64,000 nucleotides of DNA from Pseudomonas sp. Root562 (GTDB lineage Bacteria > Pseudomonadota > Gammaproteobacteria > Pseudomonadales > Pseudomonadaceae). Location of the stretch: the NCBI RefSeq assembly GCF_001427125.1, contig NZ_LMGK01000001.1, forward strand, positions 79,820 through 143,819, given 5' to 3'. Shown here piece by piece: positions 19,291 through 28,569 of this stretch (positions are counted from its first letter, which is position 1; each line of letters starts with the position of its first letter). The notes under the pieces were generated by a model, which was not told where the DNA came from, did no database searches, and was given only the letters and a program-made list of their open reading frames with translations. Made by a program: the position numbers and the translations under genes.

Positions 19291-20193
19291 ATGACCGACC
19301 TACCGGATAACGACTTCACTCAACGCTTCATCTTCGATGACAGCGACACCCGTGGCGAGATGGTTTCGCTGGAGCTCAGCTACGCTGAAGTCCTGGCCAA
19401 ACACGCCTATCCGGAGCCGGTTGCGCAACTGCTCGGCGAACTGATGGCGGCGGCGGCGTTGCTGGTCGGCACCTTGAAGTTTGACGGCTTGCTGATCCTT
19501 CAGGCCCGCTCCGAAGGCCCGATCCCGTTGCTGATGATCGAATGCTCCAGCGAGCGCGACATCCGAGGCCTGGCCCGTTACGAGGCCGAGCGGATTGCGC
19601 CCGACGCCACCTTGGCCGATCTGATGCCCGACGGCTCGCTGACACTGACCATCGACCCGACACAAGGCCAGCGCTACCAGGGCGTGGTCGATCTGGACGG
19701 TGAAACGCTGTCTGACTGCTTCACCAACTACTTCGTGATGTCCCAACAGATCGGCACGCGCATCAAGCTTTGCGCCGATGGCCGTCGCGCCCGTGGCCTG
19801 TTGCTGCAGCAACTGCCTGCCGATCGCCTGAAAGACGAAGAAGAACGCGCCGCCAGCTGGCAGCACCTCACCGCGTTGAGCGGGACGTTGACTGCCGATG
19901 AGCTGTTGGGCCTGGACAACGAAACCGTCCTGCATCGTCTCTACCACGAAGAGCAAGTGCGTTTGTTCGACGTGCAAAAACTGCGCTTCCGTTGCAGCTG
20001 CTCGCGCGAACGTTCAGCCAACGCACTGGTCAGTCTGGGTATGGAAGACGCGCAGAATCTGGTGGTTGAACACGGTGGAAAGATCGAAATTGACTGTCAG
20101 TTCTGCAACCAGCAATACCTGTTCGACGCCGCCGATGTCGCTCAATTGTTCGCCGGCGCGGGTGTCGAGACCCCGTCAGATACCCGTCACTAA
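19291..20193 (+). CDS. hslO: redox-regulated chaperone Hsp33
   Basis: 300-residue cytosolic holdase activated by oxidation. The C-terminal zinc-binding cysteines are clear: CSCS in [15 protein letters not shown] (about residues 232-246) and CQFC in [13 protein letters not shown] (about 264-280), which form disulfides on oxidative unfolding. The N-terminal core includes [17 protein letters not shown]. The ATG at 19291 ([10 protein letters not shown]) fits the family better than the frame's earlier start. It follows hslR on the same strand after 216 bp. Confidence 0.96.
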   Translation: MTDLPDNDFTQRFIFDDSDTRGEMVSLELSYAEVLAKHAYPEPVAQLLGELMAAAALLVGTLKFDGLLILQARSEGPIPLLMIECSSERDIRGLARYEAERIAPDATLADLMPDGSLTLTIDPTQGQRYQGVVDLDGETLSDCFTNYFVMSQQIGTRIKLCADGRRARGLLLQQLPADRLKDEEERAASWQHLTALSGTLTADELLGLDNETVLHRLYHEEQVRLFDVQKLRFRCSCSRERSANALVSLGMEDAQNLVVEHGGKIEIDCQFCNQQYLFDAADVAQLFAGAGVETPSDTRH

Positions 20194-20275
20194 AACGGTT
20201 CAGCGCAGGTAAATTCACTGCTCGGTGCCGGATTTACGCCGTTACGACAGGAGGGGCCTACTTTTTTTGGGCTTT

Positions 20276-20330
20276 TCTGGCATAATCCGGGCCACTTTTT
20301 TCGCGGTAGTAGTGCACGACTTTCTACTAC
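20276..20330 (+). promoter_or_regulatory. candidate pckA promoter and 5' leader hairpin
   Basis: CATAAT at 20281-20286, preceded by TGG, looks like an extended -10 element. The transcribed leader would contain a 7-bp stem, GTAGTAG at 20306-20312 and CTACTAC at 20324-20330, with an 11-nt loop, about 45 bp ahead of the pckA ATG. No good -35 hexamer is seen. Confidence 0.4.
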
Positions 20331-20373
20331 AAAAACGTTTGGAGCACTCGGCCACTGGCCGACGGGGAACCTC

Positions 20374-21915
20374 ATGACGCAAGCCAATAACGCCGTGTAC
20401 ACCGATCTGAGTGTTGATGATCTGGTTAAAGAAGCCCTCAACCGCGGTGAAGGCGAGCTTGCCGATACCGGCGCACTGGTTGTTCGTACCGGTCACCGTA
20501 CCGGCCGTTCGCCAGTCGATCGTTTCATCGTTGATGAGCCGAGCACCACGGGCGCCATCGCCTGGGGCCCGATCAACCGCAAGTTCCCGGCCGACAAATT
20601 CGACGCCCTGTGGAACCGTGTCGAGGCGTTCAACAACGCGCAAGAGCATTTCGTTTCCCACGTCCACGTAGGCGCCGCTTCCGAGCACTACCTGGCCGTT
20701 AAAATGACCACCCAGACTGCCTGGCAGAACCTGTTCGGTCGTTGCCTGTTCATAAACCCGGCCCAGTACAACCCGGCTGGCCGTGAAGAATGGCAAGTGC
20801 TCAACGTGGCCAACTTCGAGTGCGTGCCTGAGCGTGACGGCACCAACTCCGACGGTTGCGTGATCATCAACTTCGCACAGAAAAAAGTGCTGATCGCCGG
20901 CATGCGTTACGCCGGTGAAATGAAGAAAGCCATGTTCTCGGTGCAGAACTTCCTGCTGCCGGCCGCTGACGTGCTGCCAATGCACTGCGCCGCCAACATC
21001 GGCGAAGAAGGCGACGTGACCCTGTTCTTCGGTCTGTCCGGCACTGGTAAAACCACCCTGTCCGCCGACGAAAGCCGTTACCTGATCGGTGACGACGAAC
21101 ACGGTTGGGGCGAGGGCGTAGTGTTCAACATCGAAGGCGGTTGCTATGCCAAGTGCATCGACTTGTCCGAGAAGAACGAGCCGGTTATCTGGAAAGCCAT
21201 CAAGCACGGCGCGGTCCTGGAAAACGTCGTCATCGACGATGCCAAGCACGCCGACTATGCCGATGTCAGCCTGACCCAGAACAGCCGTGCCGCGTACCCG
21301 CTGGAGCACGTTGCCAAGCGTTCCGAGAAGAACCTCGGTGGCGAGCCGAACGCTGTGATCTTCCTGACCTGCGACCTGACCGGCGTGCTGCCGCCAGTGT
21401 CGATCCTCAACGAAGAACAAGCGGCCTACCACTTCCTGTCCGGCTACACCGCACTGGTGGGCTCGACTGAAATGGGTTCGGGCAGCGGCATCAAGTCGAC
21501 CTTCTCGACCTGCTTCGGCGCACCGTTCTTCCCGCGACCAGCCGGCGAATACGCCGAACTGCTGATCAAGCGCATCCGCGGCTTCGGCTCCAAGGTTTAC
21601 CTGGTCAACACCGGCTGGACCGGCGGTGGCTACGGCGTCGGCAAGCGCTTCAACATCCCGACCACCCGAGCGGTGATCGCAGCGATCCAGAGCGGCGCGC
21701 TGATCGGTACCGAAACCGAGCACCTGGACACCATCAACCTCGACGTGCCACTGGCCGTACCGGGCGTTGAGACTGGCCTGCTGAACCCACGCAACACCTG
21801 GGCCGACAAAGCCGCCTACGACGAAGCCGCCAAAGCATTGGCCGGCCTGTTCATCGAGAACTTCAAGAAGTTCGAAGTGAGCGATGCAATCAAGGCCGCT
21901 GGGCCTAAGTTGTAA
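20374..21915 (+). CDS. pckA: phosphoenolpyruvate carboxykinase (ATP)
   Basis: Converts oxaloacetate and ATP to phosphoenolpyruvate, CO2 and ADP; the entry to gluconeogenesis. 513 residues. Motifs: [18 protein letters not shown] near the N-terminus (substrate Arg), the P-loop [14 protein letters not shown] (about residues 221-234), the metal-binding DDEHGW just after, and [16 protein letters not shown] near 412-427. The start at 20374 is preceded by GGGGAAC. Ends in a strong intrinsic terminator. Confidence 0.97.
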   Translation: MTQANNAVYTDLSVDDLVKEALNRGEGELADTGALVVRTGHRTGRSPVDRFIVDEPSTTGAIAWGPINRKFPADKFDALWNRVEAFNNAQEHFVSHVHVGAASEHYLAVKMTTQTAWQNLFGRCLFINPAQYNPAGREEWQVLNVANFECVPERDGTNSDGCVIINFAQKKVLIAGMRYAGEMKKAMFSVQNFLLPAADVLPMHCAANIGEEGDVTLFFGLSGTGKTTLSADESRYLIGDDEHGWGEGVVFNIEGGCYAKCIDLSEKNEPVIWKAIKHGAVLENVVIDDAKHADYADVSLTQNSRAAYPLEHVAKRSEKNLGGEPNAVIFLTCDLTGVLPPVSILNEEQAAYHFLSGYTALVGSTEMGSGSGIKSTFSTCFGAPFFPRPAGEYAELLIKRIRGFGSKVYLVNTGWTGGGYGVGKRFNIPTTRAVIAAIQSGALIGTETEHLDTINLDVPLAVPGVETGLLNPRNTWADKAAYDEAAKALAGLFIENFKKFEVSDAIKAAGPKL

Positions 21916-21934
21916 GTGTTGGTTTGATGCAATG

Positions 21935-21963
21935 AAAAAGCCGCCCCTCGGGGCGGTTTTTTT
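21935..21963 (+). terminator. intrinsic terminator of pckA
   Basis: AAAAAGCCGCCCC / GGGGCGGTTTTTTT hairpin with a U-run, 20 bp after the pckA stop. Confidence 0.92.
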
Positions 21964-22011
21964 GTGGGTGCTGTTTAACCGTCAGACGCACAACTGCCAA
22001 TATAGAAATGG

Positions 22012-22626
22012 TCAATTCAGTAGTGGTGGCATGTTCAGCTGATCCCCAATGCAACGCTCGAAAATAGTTTGGAGGCCACTGTAATCGCAGGTGACCGCAT
22101 CAATGTTCGCGGGAATCCATGCGCTGTCTTTGATCAGCCACCAATCAACAGCAAACCCTGCATTGATGATGATTTGCTCAAACAGGATCCGTTGAGCCCG
22201 ACCGTTACCTTCGCGAAAAGGATGAATCACATTTAAATCACCATACGTTTCAGCAACCTTGACGATGAGCTCTGCTTTACTGGCGCCTTCGAACCACGCG
22301 GCATTTTCCATGACGCGAAAAATCTTTTCGGCTTCAGGGGCGATTCGGTCTGCTGTGCAGAAAAGTGTATCTCCTTTCTGGATATTCACTGTCCTCAATA
22401 GTCCCGCCCATTCGTAGACATCGGAAAACAAGGATTTATGAATATGCTGCAAAAGGCTGAGGTCGTACGGAGGGGGGAGGAGGCGGAATTTGCTGACGGC
22501 GATTTCTGAGAGTTCTCGCTCTGCTTTGTGTAGTTGCTCTTCATCATGAATGTTGAGCAGGTTACGCAGCACGTCGCTACCAGGGTAGCAGTAGGGGTCT
22601 TGACCGACCCCGTATTTATCCATCAT
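22012..22626 (-). CDS. Fic-domain protein, toxin of a Fic/YhfG-type module
   Basis: 204-residue protein with a complete Fic core: HPFREGNGRAQR (about residues 136-147) matches HPFxxGNGR, whose His is the nucleophile for AMP transfer to target proteins. The flap segment NIQKGDTLFCTADRI lies near residues 81-95. An N-terminal helical region (residues 1-70) precedes. The start (ATGATG) overlaps the stop of the small upstream gene by one base (TAATG). No inhibitory (S/T)xxxE(G/N) helix is seen in this protein; it lies in the upstream protein, as in class I Fic antitoxins. Target unknown. Confidence 0.88.
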   Translation of the reverse strand: MMDKYGVGQDPYCYPGSDVLRNLLNIHDEEQLHKAERELSEIAVSKFRLLPPPYDLSLLQHIHKSLFSDVYEWAGLLRTVNIQKGDTLFCTADRIAPEAEKIFRVMENAAWFEGASKAELIVKVAETYGDLNVIHPFREGNGRAQRILFEQIIINAGFAVDWWLIKDSAWIPANIDAVTCDYSGLQTIFERCIGDQLNMPPLLN

Positions 22627-22796
22627 TAACGAGGATTCTGACGATATTTATTGAGTACCGCCTCCCGCGATGGGAGCGGTTTTTCAGCATCGGCACGGGA
22701 AGTGTCGAAGCCTTCAAGACGCAAGCTCGCCAAGTAATTTGAACGGCGCACTTTGTCGTAATAATCCTGTTTTTGCTGAAAAGTCAGTTCGCTCAT
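22626..22796 (-). CDS. YhfG-like antitoxin of the Fic protein
   Basis: 56-residue protein (MSELTFQQKQ start). The segment RRSNYLASLRLEGF (about residues 17-30) contains the antitoxin motif SLRLEG, the (S/T)xxxE(G/N) helix whose Glu blocks the ATP site of Fic partners, and the layout resembles E. coli YhfG. The start is set at 22796; the frame extends upstream into a palindromic repeat and is not coding there. Translationally coupled to the Fic gene. Confidence 0.82.
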   Translation of the reverse strand: MSELTFQQKQDYYDKVRRSNYLASLRLEGFDTSRADAEKPLPSREAVLNKYRQNPR

Positions 22797-22880
22797 GACA
22801 TCTGCCTCTTTGTGCAATGCCCAAGTGTAGCTCAAACGATCCGGTCGATAGACCGGTATTTTTGATGCTTCGCGGAGGAT

Positions 22881-22911
22881 GATCGTTCCCACGTAGAGCG
22901 TAGGAACGATC
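22881..22911. repeat. single hairpin of the GATCGTTCCCACGC family
   Basis: 31-bp palindrome GATCGTTCCCACG / CGTAGGAACGATC, located just upstream of the Fic module. Confidence 0.78.
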
Positions 22912-22924
22912 TGTTCACTCCACT

Positions 22925-23040
22925 TTAGCCTGGCGCTTTCCAGTTGAGCATGCGTTGTTGGGCGACTTTCAGCTGGTCGCAGCCGTCCTGGGTTAGCAGG
23001 TAGAGCGCGTGGGTGATGTGCGGGATGTCTTCCACGTCAC
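22925..23040 (-). pseudogene. C-terminal remnant of a second copy of the 24493-24774 gene
   Basis: Reading the minus strand from 23038 gives DVEDIPHITHALYLLTQD and GCDQLKVAQQRML, ending in a TAA at 22925. This closely matches the end of the 24493-24774 protein (DVKDIPHIVNALYLLTQD, GCQLLEVAKQR). The N-terminal part is absent: a GATCGTTCC repeat begins at 23046, six bases before the homology. It looks like a duplicated gene cut off by the repeat. Confidence 0.8.
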
Positions 23041-23045
23041 CGTTT

Positions 23046-23157
23046 GATCGTTCCCACGCTCTGCGTGGGAATGCAGCCCGGGACGCTCTGCGTCCCTTTC
23101 GAGAGCTGGAACGCGGAGCGTCCCTTGAGGCATTCCCACGCAGAGCGTGGGAACGAT
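23046..23157. repeat. GATCGTTCCCACGC palindromic repeat
   Basis: 112-bp family member, GATCGTTCCCACGCTCTGCG to GCAGAGCGTGGGAACGAT. It abuts the truncated gene remnant on its left. Confidence 0.88.
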
Positions 23158-23263
23158 AAGGAGTCCCCGCTTGTAGGATCGGGCCGAACCTCGGCTAGGC
23201 CCTTTCCATGGGAATTTTCGCGAAGAGTGTTCTCGCGCTTTCCACCATCCCGCGCCCGCCATC

Positions 23264-24391
23264 TCAACGAATATGCTGGTACGAAGCCACATCCAGAAGG
23301 TCATTGCTCAGCCCGGCTGCCGGCACATAGATCGTGCCTTTCACTGCCGAGAACCTGACCCCATTGCTGCCCAGTGAAACGTAACGCTCGCCCTGGTCCA
23401 ATTCGGTGAAGTAGGTGTACGAGCACTTCTCCATCGCTTTGTATTTCGCGGCGGCGCTGACCATGGCGTTGTGGTGGTTCTGCAGGTCGGCCGCGCTCAG
23501 GTTGAGGGTTTTGTCCAGCGGCACGCCCCAGCGCTTCAGGCACACTTCGGCAAAGTGACGGACGATCAGGCCGGGTTCGGCCAGCACTTTAGGGCCGCTG
23601 ACCCCGTCTGCTGCGGCGTTGCCAACCAGCGTGCCATGGCGGCCAGGCATCGGGTAGATGTGGGTTCGGGTGCCGGTGGCCGTTTGCGGGATGACACAGC
23701 TGAAGCCTTTGGAGCGCTCGTCTCGGGCGTAGAAGCCGACATATTCTTTTACGTTGGCACTCAGTTTTACTTTGCTTTCCTGAAAGTTACCGATGCCCGG
23801 TACCGGATCAATCGCAAAAATATTGACCGGGATGTTCTTCAATTCGCTGTCGTTAAACATGGCATTGGCCAGCATGTGGCAACTAATGCCGCCGCGACTC
23901 CAGCCTACCAAGTTGACCTTGGTCGGAATAACACCGTCCTTGCGAAACGTTTTGATGATTTGTTCTTGCAACTTCTGCTGGGTCACACTGCGGTCGCCGT
24001 AGTTATATTTACGCCACAGCCAGGAACCTTCGACGATCACGTCTTCGATTGGAATGCCGGCTGCCTTCAGGCGGTTGTATTCGGTCTCGGTCAGCTTTTC
24101 ACGTTGCCAGTCACATTGGCCTTTGATGATGTTGATGGCGTGCTTGACGTTCTCCTCCCAGCCCTTGCCGAACAGGGTGCCGCTCAAGCCATAGTCCTTG
24201 GATTGAGTGAACAGCTCATCAGCTTGCAGGTTGCTGGTACCGGGGCCGTCGACCACGATCCATTCGGCAAATTCTCTACCAGCATGATGGGAGGCGAGTG
24301 CCGAAACCAGTTCGCCATTCCAGTAAGTTGGGTTTTGGTTGTCGAATTTGGTCGAACCGGTACCGCAAAAGAAAATAGTTAATGTAGTCAT
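23264..24391 (-). CDS. putative alpha/beta hydrolase related to DUF2235/Tle1-type lipases
   Basis: 375-residue protein without signal peptide. It starts MTTLTIFFCGTGSTKFD, close to the FFxGTGN opening of DUF2235 proteins. A nucleophile elbow GWSRG sits at residues 163-167 (S165) in VNLVGWSRGGISCHMLANAM. A candidate acid is D195 in IFAIDPVPG, and a candidate His is H252 in MPGRHGTLVGN, which resembles the PGxHxDVGG motif of Tle1 phospholipases. So a full Ser-Asp-His triad is plausible. It follows a small helical gene on the same strand after about 100 bp, and a broken copy of that gene lies on its other side. Known relatives are type VI lipase effectors, but no vgrG, PAAR or immunity gene is recognisable here. 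Confidence 0.65.
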   Translation of the reverse strand: MTTLTIFFCGTGSTKFDNQNPTYWNGELVSALASHHAGREFAEWIVVDGPGTSNLQADELFTQSKDYGLSGTLFGKGWEENVKHAINIIKGQCDWQREKLTETEYNRLKAAGIPIEDVIVEGSWLWRKYNYGDRSVTQQKLQEQIIKTFRKDGVIPTKVNLVGWSRGGISCHMLANAMFNDSELKNIPVNIFAIDPVPGIGNFQESKVKLSANVKEYVGFYARDERSKGFSCVIPQTATGTRTHIYPMPGRHGTLVGNAAADGVSGPKVLAEPGLIVRHFAEVCLKRWGVPLDKTLNLSAADLQNHHNAMVSAAAKYKAMEKCSYTYFTELDQGERYVSLGSNGVRFSAVKGTIYVPAAGLSNDLLDVASYQHIR

Positions 24392-24492
24392 TGTGCTGCT
24401 CTGTTTTGTTTTAAGAGCCTGCAGACTAGTTTGAGTAAATTGGATTATGAAGTGGTTAGTTGTTACCGGGGTTGTAGTATTTGTTTTTGGCT

Positions 24493-24774
24493 TTAATGTC
24501 TTATTCTTTGTTTTGCAACTTCCAGTAGTTGGCAGCCATCCTGCGTTAATAGATAAAGCGCATTCACGATGTGAGGGATGTCTTTAACGTCGGCCTGTTT
24601 GAAGCACAAGCAATAAAGCGTTTCGAGCAAATCGCTGGCTGCCCGCAGGCGTTGATGCGCGGCGTCGAGGATGTCGCCGGTGCTGGCCGTGGTGTCGATG
24701 ACGAGGACGGGCGATTCGCTGTAACTGGTTTTGAGGGGACGATAGCGGTCGGTCGGAGGATCGGGGAGCGTCAT
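24493..24774 (-). CDS. small helical protein of unknown function
   Basis: 93-residue protein. A proline-rich N-terminus (MTLPDPPTDRYRPLKTSYSE) is followed by a helical C-terminal half (ILDAAHQRLRAASDLLETLY, then DVKDIPHIVNALYLLTQD). The general pattern resembles short Pseudomonas proteins of the DUF3077/DUF6124 kind, but I cannot assign it firmly. The start is set at 24774, with AGGAC seven bases upstream. It is first in line with the hydrolase gene, and its C-terminus is repeated in a remnant at 22925-23040, so the pair may have been duplicated as a unit. Confidence 0.65.
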   Translation of the reverse strand: MTLPDPPTDRYRPLKTSYSESPVLVIDTTASTGDILDAAHQRLRAASDLLETLYCLCFKQADVKDIPHIVNALYLLTQDGCQLLEVAKQRIRH

Positions 24775-25135
24775 TGAGTTGCGTCCTGTGCGAAAGCGGC
24801 AAGTGTTCCCGGCAGGCCGAGTCACTGGTTTCAGCCGCGCCGGTGACTATAGAAGGGCGTGGTGTGGTGCGACAAGACGGCTGAGGTCGACAGGTTTTGT
24901 AGGGTTTTTATTGGCTAATAAGGAAATGGACTACGTCTTGGTTGATGGTGCCTCAGACGCTGTAGGTTGTTTCGGCTTCTGTGGTGATTGGGCTGACCTC
25001 TTCCCGCAAGCCGTGCAATCCATGCAAGCCATCCGCTGTATCATCCCGTATCGTTTTTTGCCCCGACCTTTTCTCGACTCGCTGCGATCGCCGGCTAGGC
25101 TTTGCTCATCGCAGCGGTCAACGGAGTGACAGCTT
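24775..25135. other. divergent intergenic region ahead of the RecQ-like gene
   Basis: About 360 bp. It contains promoters for the small minus-strand gene and the plus-strand helicase. A minus-strand frame at 24931-25044 could encode a Cys-rich 37-residue peptide (MACMDCTACGKRSAQ), but it lacks a good ribosome binding site and I do not call it. Nothing else is recognised. Confidence 0.4.
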
Positions 25136-27064
25136 ATGCACAACACCCTGGAACAGGTTTTCGGTTATCCACAGTTTCGACCCGGTCAGGAAAAAACGCT
25201 CAACGCCATCATGGCGGGGCGCTCGGCGGCGGCGATTTTTCCCACCGGTTCCGGCAAATCCCTGTGCTATCAATTATCGGCCGTACTGCTGCCGCACCTG
25301 ACGTTGGTGATTTCGCCGTTGCTGGCGTTGATGCAGGATCAATTAGCGTTTCTGCAACGCCACGGCATTGCGGCGGGCAGTATCGATTCGGCGCAGAGTC
25401 GCGATGACGCCAGCGAGGTGATGGCCCGCGCCAGGTCCGGCGAATTGAAGATCCTGATGGTGTCGGTGGAACGCCTGAAGAACGAGCGTTTCCGCAATTT
25501 CCTGCAGCAAGTGCCGATTTCGTTGCTGGTGGTGGATGAGGCGCACTGCATCTCGGAGTGGGGCCACAACTTCCGCCCGGATTACCTCAAGCTTCCCGAC
25601 TACCAGCGGCAATTCAACATCCCGCAAGTGCTGCTGCTGACGGCGACCGCGACGCCCAAGGTCATCGTCGACATGCAGGCGAAATTCGCCATCGCTGCCG
25701 AAGATGTGGTGACCACCGGTTTCTATCGCCCGAACCTCAATCTCTGGGTAGAACCGGTGCGCGGTCAGGACAAGCGACGGCGCCTCGTTGAATGGATGAG
25801 CGAACGCCCCGGACAGCCGAGTATCGTCTACGTCACCTTGCAAAAAACCGCCGAGCATATTGCCGAACATCTGCAACGCCATGGCATTCAGGCCGAGGCT
25901 TATCACGCCGGTTTGCCCCACGAGCAGCGCGATGGCATCCAGAAGCGTTTCATGGGCGGGCAGTCCAATTGCATCGTCGCCACCATCGCTTTCGGCATGG
26001 GCATCGACAAGAGCGATATCCGCAACGTCGTGCATTTCGACCTGCCCAAATCCATCGAAAACTACAGCCAGGAAATTGGCCGCGCCGGGCGTGACGGTCA
26101 GCCGTCCGATTGTTTGGTGCTGGCCAACCGCGACAGCCTCAACGTGCTGGAAAACTTCGTTTACGGCGATACCCCTGAGCTCGACGGTATCCGCCATGTG
26201 CTAGACGAGTTGCAAGCGTGCGCGCCGCAAGGGGAGTGGGAGTTTATGTGGGGTCCCTTGGCGGACAACAGCAATATTCGCCAGCTCCCGCTCAAGACCT
26301 TGCTGGTACAACTGGAGCTTCGTGGAGTCATCGCCCCGCGTTACGCCTATTACGCTGAGTACCGTTTCAAATACTTGGAGGAACCCGAAGCGTTGCTGGC
26401 TCGTTTCGAAGGCGAGCGCAGGGATTTCGTCGCGGCGATCATCCAGACCTCAAAGCGAGCGCGCAGCTGGGCCACGGTGAATTTCGACGCGCTGTACGAG
26501 CAACATCAGGCCGAGCGCAACCGGGTGGTCAAGGCGCTGGATTACTTCCAGGAGAAGGGCTGGGTCGAGCTTGAAAGCAAGTTGATGACCGAGGTCTATA
26601 CCCTGCTGAAAACAGATTTCGACCCCCAGGCACTCAGCGCTGAACTTCACGCCGGTTTCACTCAGCATGAACACACCGAAATCACGCGGATACACGCGAT
26701 GCTGGATCTGTTCGCCACCGACCGTTGCCTGGGATTTCGATTGGCTGAGTATTTCGGCGACAGCAATGCCCCGCAACAGTGCGGGCATTGTTCGGTGTGT
26801 CAGGGTCAGGTCGCCCGGCTACCGGCACCGCCGGAGCTGCCGGCACTTGTGGATAAACCCTTCGAGGCGCTGTGTGGCGAGTTTATCCACAGGCATGAGC
26901 AGCACACGGGCAGCATGCCGTCGGCTGAGCGAGTGACGCGGTTCTTGTGCGGGATCAGTGTGCCGCTGTTTACCAAGCTCAAGGCCCGCACGATTCCGGG
27001 GTTTGCGGTGCTGGAGGAGTATCCGTATGCCGAGGTGCGCAACTGGTCCCAGTCACACCTTTAA
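25136..27064 (+). CDS. RecQ-family ATP-dependent DNA helicase
   Basis: 642-residue 3'-5' helicase. Motif I FPTGSGKSLCYQL (residues about 39-51), motif II VVDEAHCISEWGHNFRPDY (DEAH box, about 132-150), motif III LLLTATATPKV, motif V IVATIAFGMGIDKSDIRNV, motif VI QEIGRAGRDGQPSD. A RecQ-type zinc-binding cysteine cluster lies near 529-560 (DRCLGFRLAEYF...CGHCSVC). The C-terminal 80 residues do not clearly resemble an HRDC domain. Longer and different at the C-terminus than canonical RecQ, so it is probably a RecQ paralogue. ATG at 25136 after GGAGTGA. Confidence 0.92.
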   Translation: MHNTLEQVFGYPQFRPGQEKTLNAIMAGRSAAAIFPTGSGKSLCYQLSAVLLPHLTLVISPLLALMQDQLAFLQRHGIAAGSIDSAQSRDDASEVMARARSGELKILMVSVERLKNERFRNFLQQVPISLLVVDEAHCISEWGHNFRPDYLKLPDYQRQFNIPQVLLLTATATPKVIVDMQAKFAIAAEDVVTTGFYRPNLNLWVEPVRGQDKRRRLVEWMSERPGQPSIVYVTLQKTAEHIAEHLQRHGIQAEAYHAGLPHEQRDGIQKRFMGGQSNCIVATIAFGMGIDKSDIRNVVHFDLPKSIENYSQEIGRAGRDGQPSDCLVLANRDSLNVLENFVYGDTPELDGIRHVLDELQACAPQGEWEFMWGPLADNSNIRQLPLKTLLVQLELRGVIAPRYAYYAEYRFKYLEEPEALLARFEGERRDFVAAIIQTSKRARSWATVNFDALYEQHQAERNRVVKALDYFQEKGWVELESKLMTEVYTLLKTDFDPQALSAELHAGFTQHEHTEITRIHAMLDLFATDRCLGFRLAEYFGDSNAPQQCGHCSVCQGQVARLPAPPELPALVDKPFEALCGEFIHRHEQHTGSMPSAERVTRFLCGISVPLFTKLKARTIPGFAVLEEYPYAEVRNWSQSHL

Positions 27065-27198
27065 CCTGCAGGGATTGGCGAATGTCTTGGGGCGCATCCA
27101 TCCGCTGAATGTCGCTCATCACAGGAATAAATTTCAAAAAAGCGTGGTGGCTGACTATGGTGAGGGCTGTCTTTGGATCGCCAACAAGAGAACAAGAT

Positions 27199-28425
27199 AT
27201 GAGCCAGACACCGTTCGACATTCAGCGCGCAGCCGTGATCGGCGCGGGCACCATGGGCCGTGGCATTGTCATGTGCCTGGCCAACGCCGGCGTAGCGGTG
27301 CAGTGGGTCGACAACAATCCGCAGATGCTTGAGCAGGCACTGGTTGCCGTCGCGGACACCTACGCCCACAGCGTGCGGCAGGAGCGAATCAATCAGGCCG
27401 AGGCCGATGCCCGCATTGCCCGGGTCACCAGCGCGGCTGATTATGCGGCCATCCGTGACGTCGACCTGGTGATCGAAGCCGTTTACGAAAACCTGGAACT
27501 CAAGCAGTCGATTTTCCGTGAGCTCGATAGCCTGCTCAAACCTGAAGCCATTCTAGCGAGCAACACCTCGGCGCTGGACATCGACGCAATCGCTGCTGTC
27601 ACCGGTCGCCCTCAGCAAGTCCTGGGCCTGCATTTTTTCAGCCCCGCGCACATCATGAAACTGCTCGAAATCGTCCGCGGTGCCCAAACCGCTCCCGCGG
27701 TACTTGAGGCAGCGCTGGCGCTGGGCAAGCGCATGGGCAAGGTCAGTGTGGTGGCGGGCAATTGCGACGGCTTCATCGGCAACCGCATGCTCAATACCTA
27801 TGTGCTTGAAGCGCGCAAAATGCTGCTGGAGGGGGCGTATCCCTATCAGGTGGATGCGGCGCTGCAAGGTTTCGGTTTTGCCATGGGGCCGTTCCGCATG
27901 TTCGACGTCGTCGGTGTCGACCTGCAATGGCGCGCCCGGAAACTGTCGGGTGTGGGGCAGGATGCGCCAGAGGTTCAGGTGGATAACCGCCTGTGTGAAC
28001 TGGGCCGTTTCGGTCAAAAGAGCGGCAACGGGTTTTATCACTATGAGCCGGGCAGCCGTCAGGCCGAACACGATCCGCAGGTCGATGCGCTGGTGCTGGA
28101 AGTCAGCGAAGGCTTGGGCTTTCATCGTCGCGAAATAAGCCAGGAAGAAATCCTCGAGCGCTGCCTGCTGGCCCTGGTCAATGAAGGCGCGAAGATTCTT
28201 CAGGAAGGCATCGCAGAGTCCGCCCACGATATCGATCTGGTGTACCTCAACGGCTACGGCTTCCCGGCCGACAAGGGTGGGCCAATGGCTTGGGCGGACC
28301 AGCAGGGGTTGGCGGATATTCATCAGCGTTTGCTGGCGCTGGAGACCCGCCAGGGGGATCACTGGAGCCCGGCGCGGTTGATAGGCGAACTGGCGGCGGC
28401 GGGTAAAGGGTTTGCCGACAGGTGA
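27199..28425 (+). CDS. 3-hydroxyacyl-CoA dehydrogenase
   Basis: 408-residue NAD-dependent oxidoreductase that oxidises (3S)-3-hydroxyacyl-CoA to 3-ketoacyl-CoA in beta-oxidation-type pathways. Rossmann motif AVIGAGTMGRGIVMCLANAG (residues about 11-30), the acidic NAD-ribose region VQWVDN, the catalytic His in LGLHFFSPAHIMKLLEIV (about 140-157), and two C-terminal 3HCDH domains (VAGNCDGFIGNRMLNTY; then LVNEGAKILQEGIAES with DLVYLNGYGFP). The second domain is in the arrangement seen in FadB/FadJ C-termini, but no enoyl-CoA hydratase half is present. Start at 27199 (MSQTPFDIQR), with AAGAGAAC upstream. A thioesterase gene follows, suggesting shared acyl-CoA metabolism. Confidence 0.9.
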   Translation: MSQTPFDIQRAAVIGAGTMGRGIVMCLANAGVAVQWVDNNPQMLEQALVAVADTYAHSVRQERINQAEADARIARVTSAADYAAIRDVDLVIEAVYENLELKQSIFRELDSLLKPEAILASNTSALDIDAIAAVTGRPQQVLGLHFFSPAHIMKLLEIVRGAQTAPAVLEAALALGKRMGKVSVVAGNCDGFIGNRMLNTYVLEARKMLLEGAYPYQVDAALQGFGFAMGPFRMFDVVGVDLQWRARKLSGVGQDAPEVQVDNRLCELGRFGQKSGNGFYHYEPGSRQAEHDPQVDALVLEVSEGLGFHRREISQEEILERCLLALVNEGAKILQEGIAESAHDIDLVYLNGYGFPADKGGPMAWADQQGLADIHQRLLALETRQGDHWSPARLIGELAAAGKGFADR

Positions 28426-28450
28426 TCGATGGGATGCCTGGGAGGGCGCC

Positions 28451-28512
28451 TTCGCTGGCAAGCCAGCGCCCACAAGGTTAGTGGTGGTCTGTGGGAGCTG
28501 GCTTGCCAGCGA
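28451..28512. repeat. palindromic repeat (CGCTGGCAAGCCAGC family)
   Basis: TTCGCTGGCAAGCCAGCGCC on the left and GAGCTGGCTTGCCAGCGATG on the right are inverted copies around a short spacer. A fifth REP-like family in this window; only this copy is seen. Confidence 0.8.
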
Positions 28513-28569
28513 TGATCACGACGCGGTTTCACTTTAAAATCGAAGTTCAAGCCCCAGGAAGCAACGCAG

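Noticed and set aside
20242..21723. 493-codon minus-strand frame
   Set aside because: Antisense shadow of pckA.
24931..25044. Cys-rich 37-residue minus-strand peptide (MACMDCTACGKR)
   Set aside because: No convincing ribosome binding site and it lies in the promoter region of the RecQ-like gene; CxxCxxC alone is not enough.
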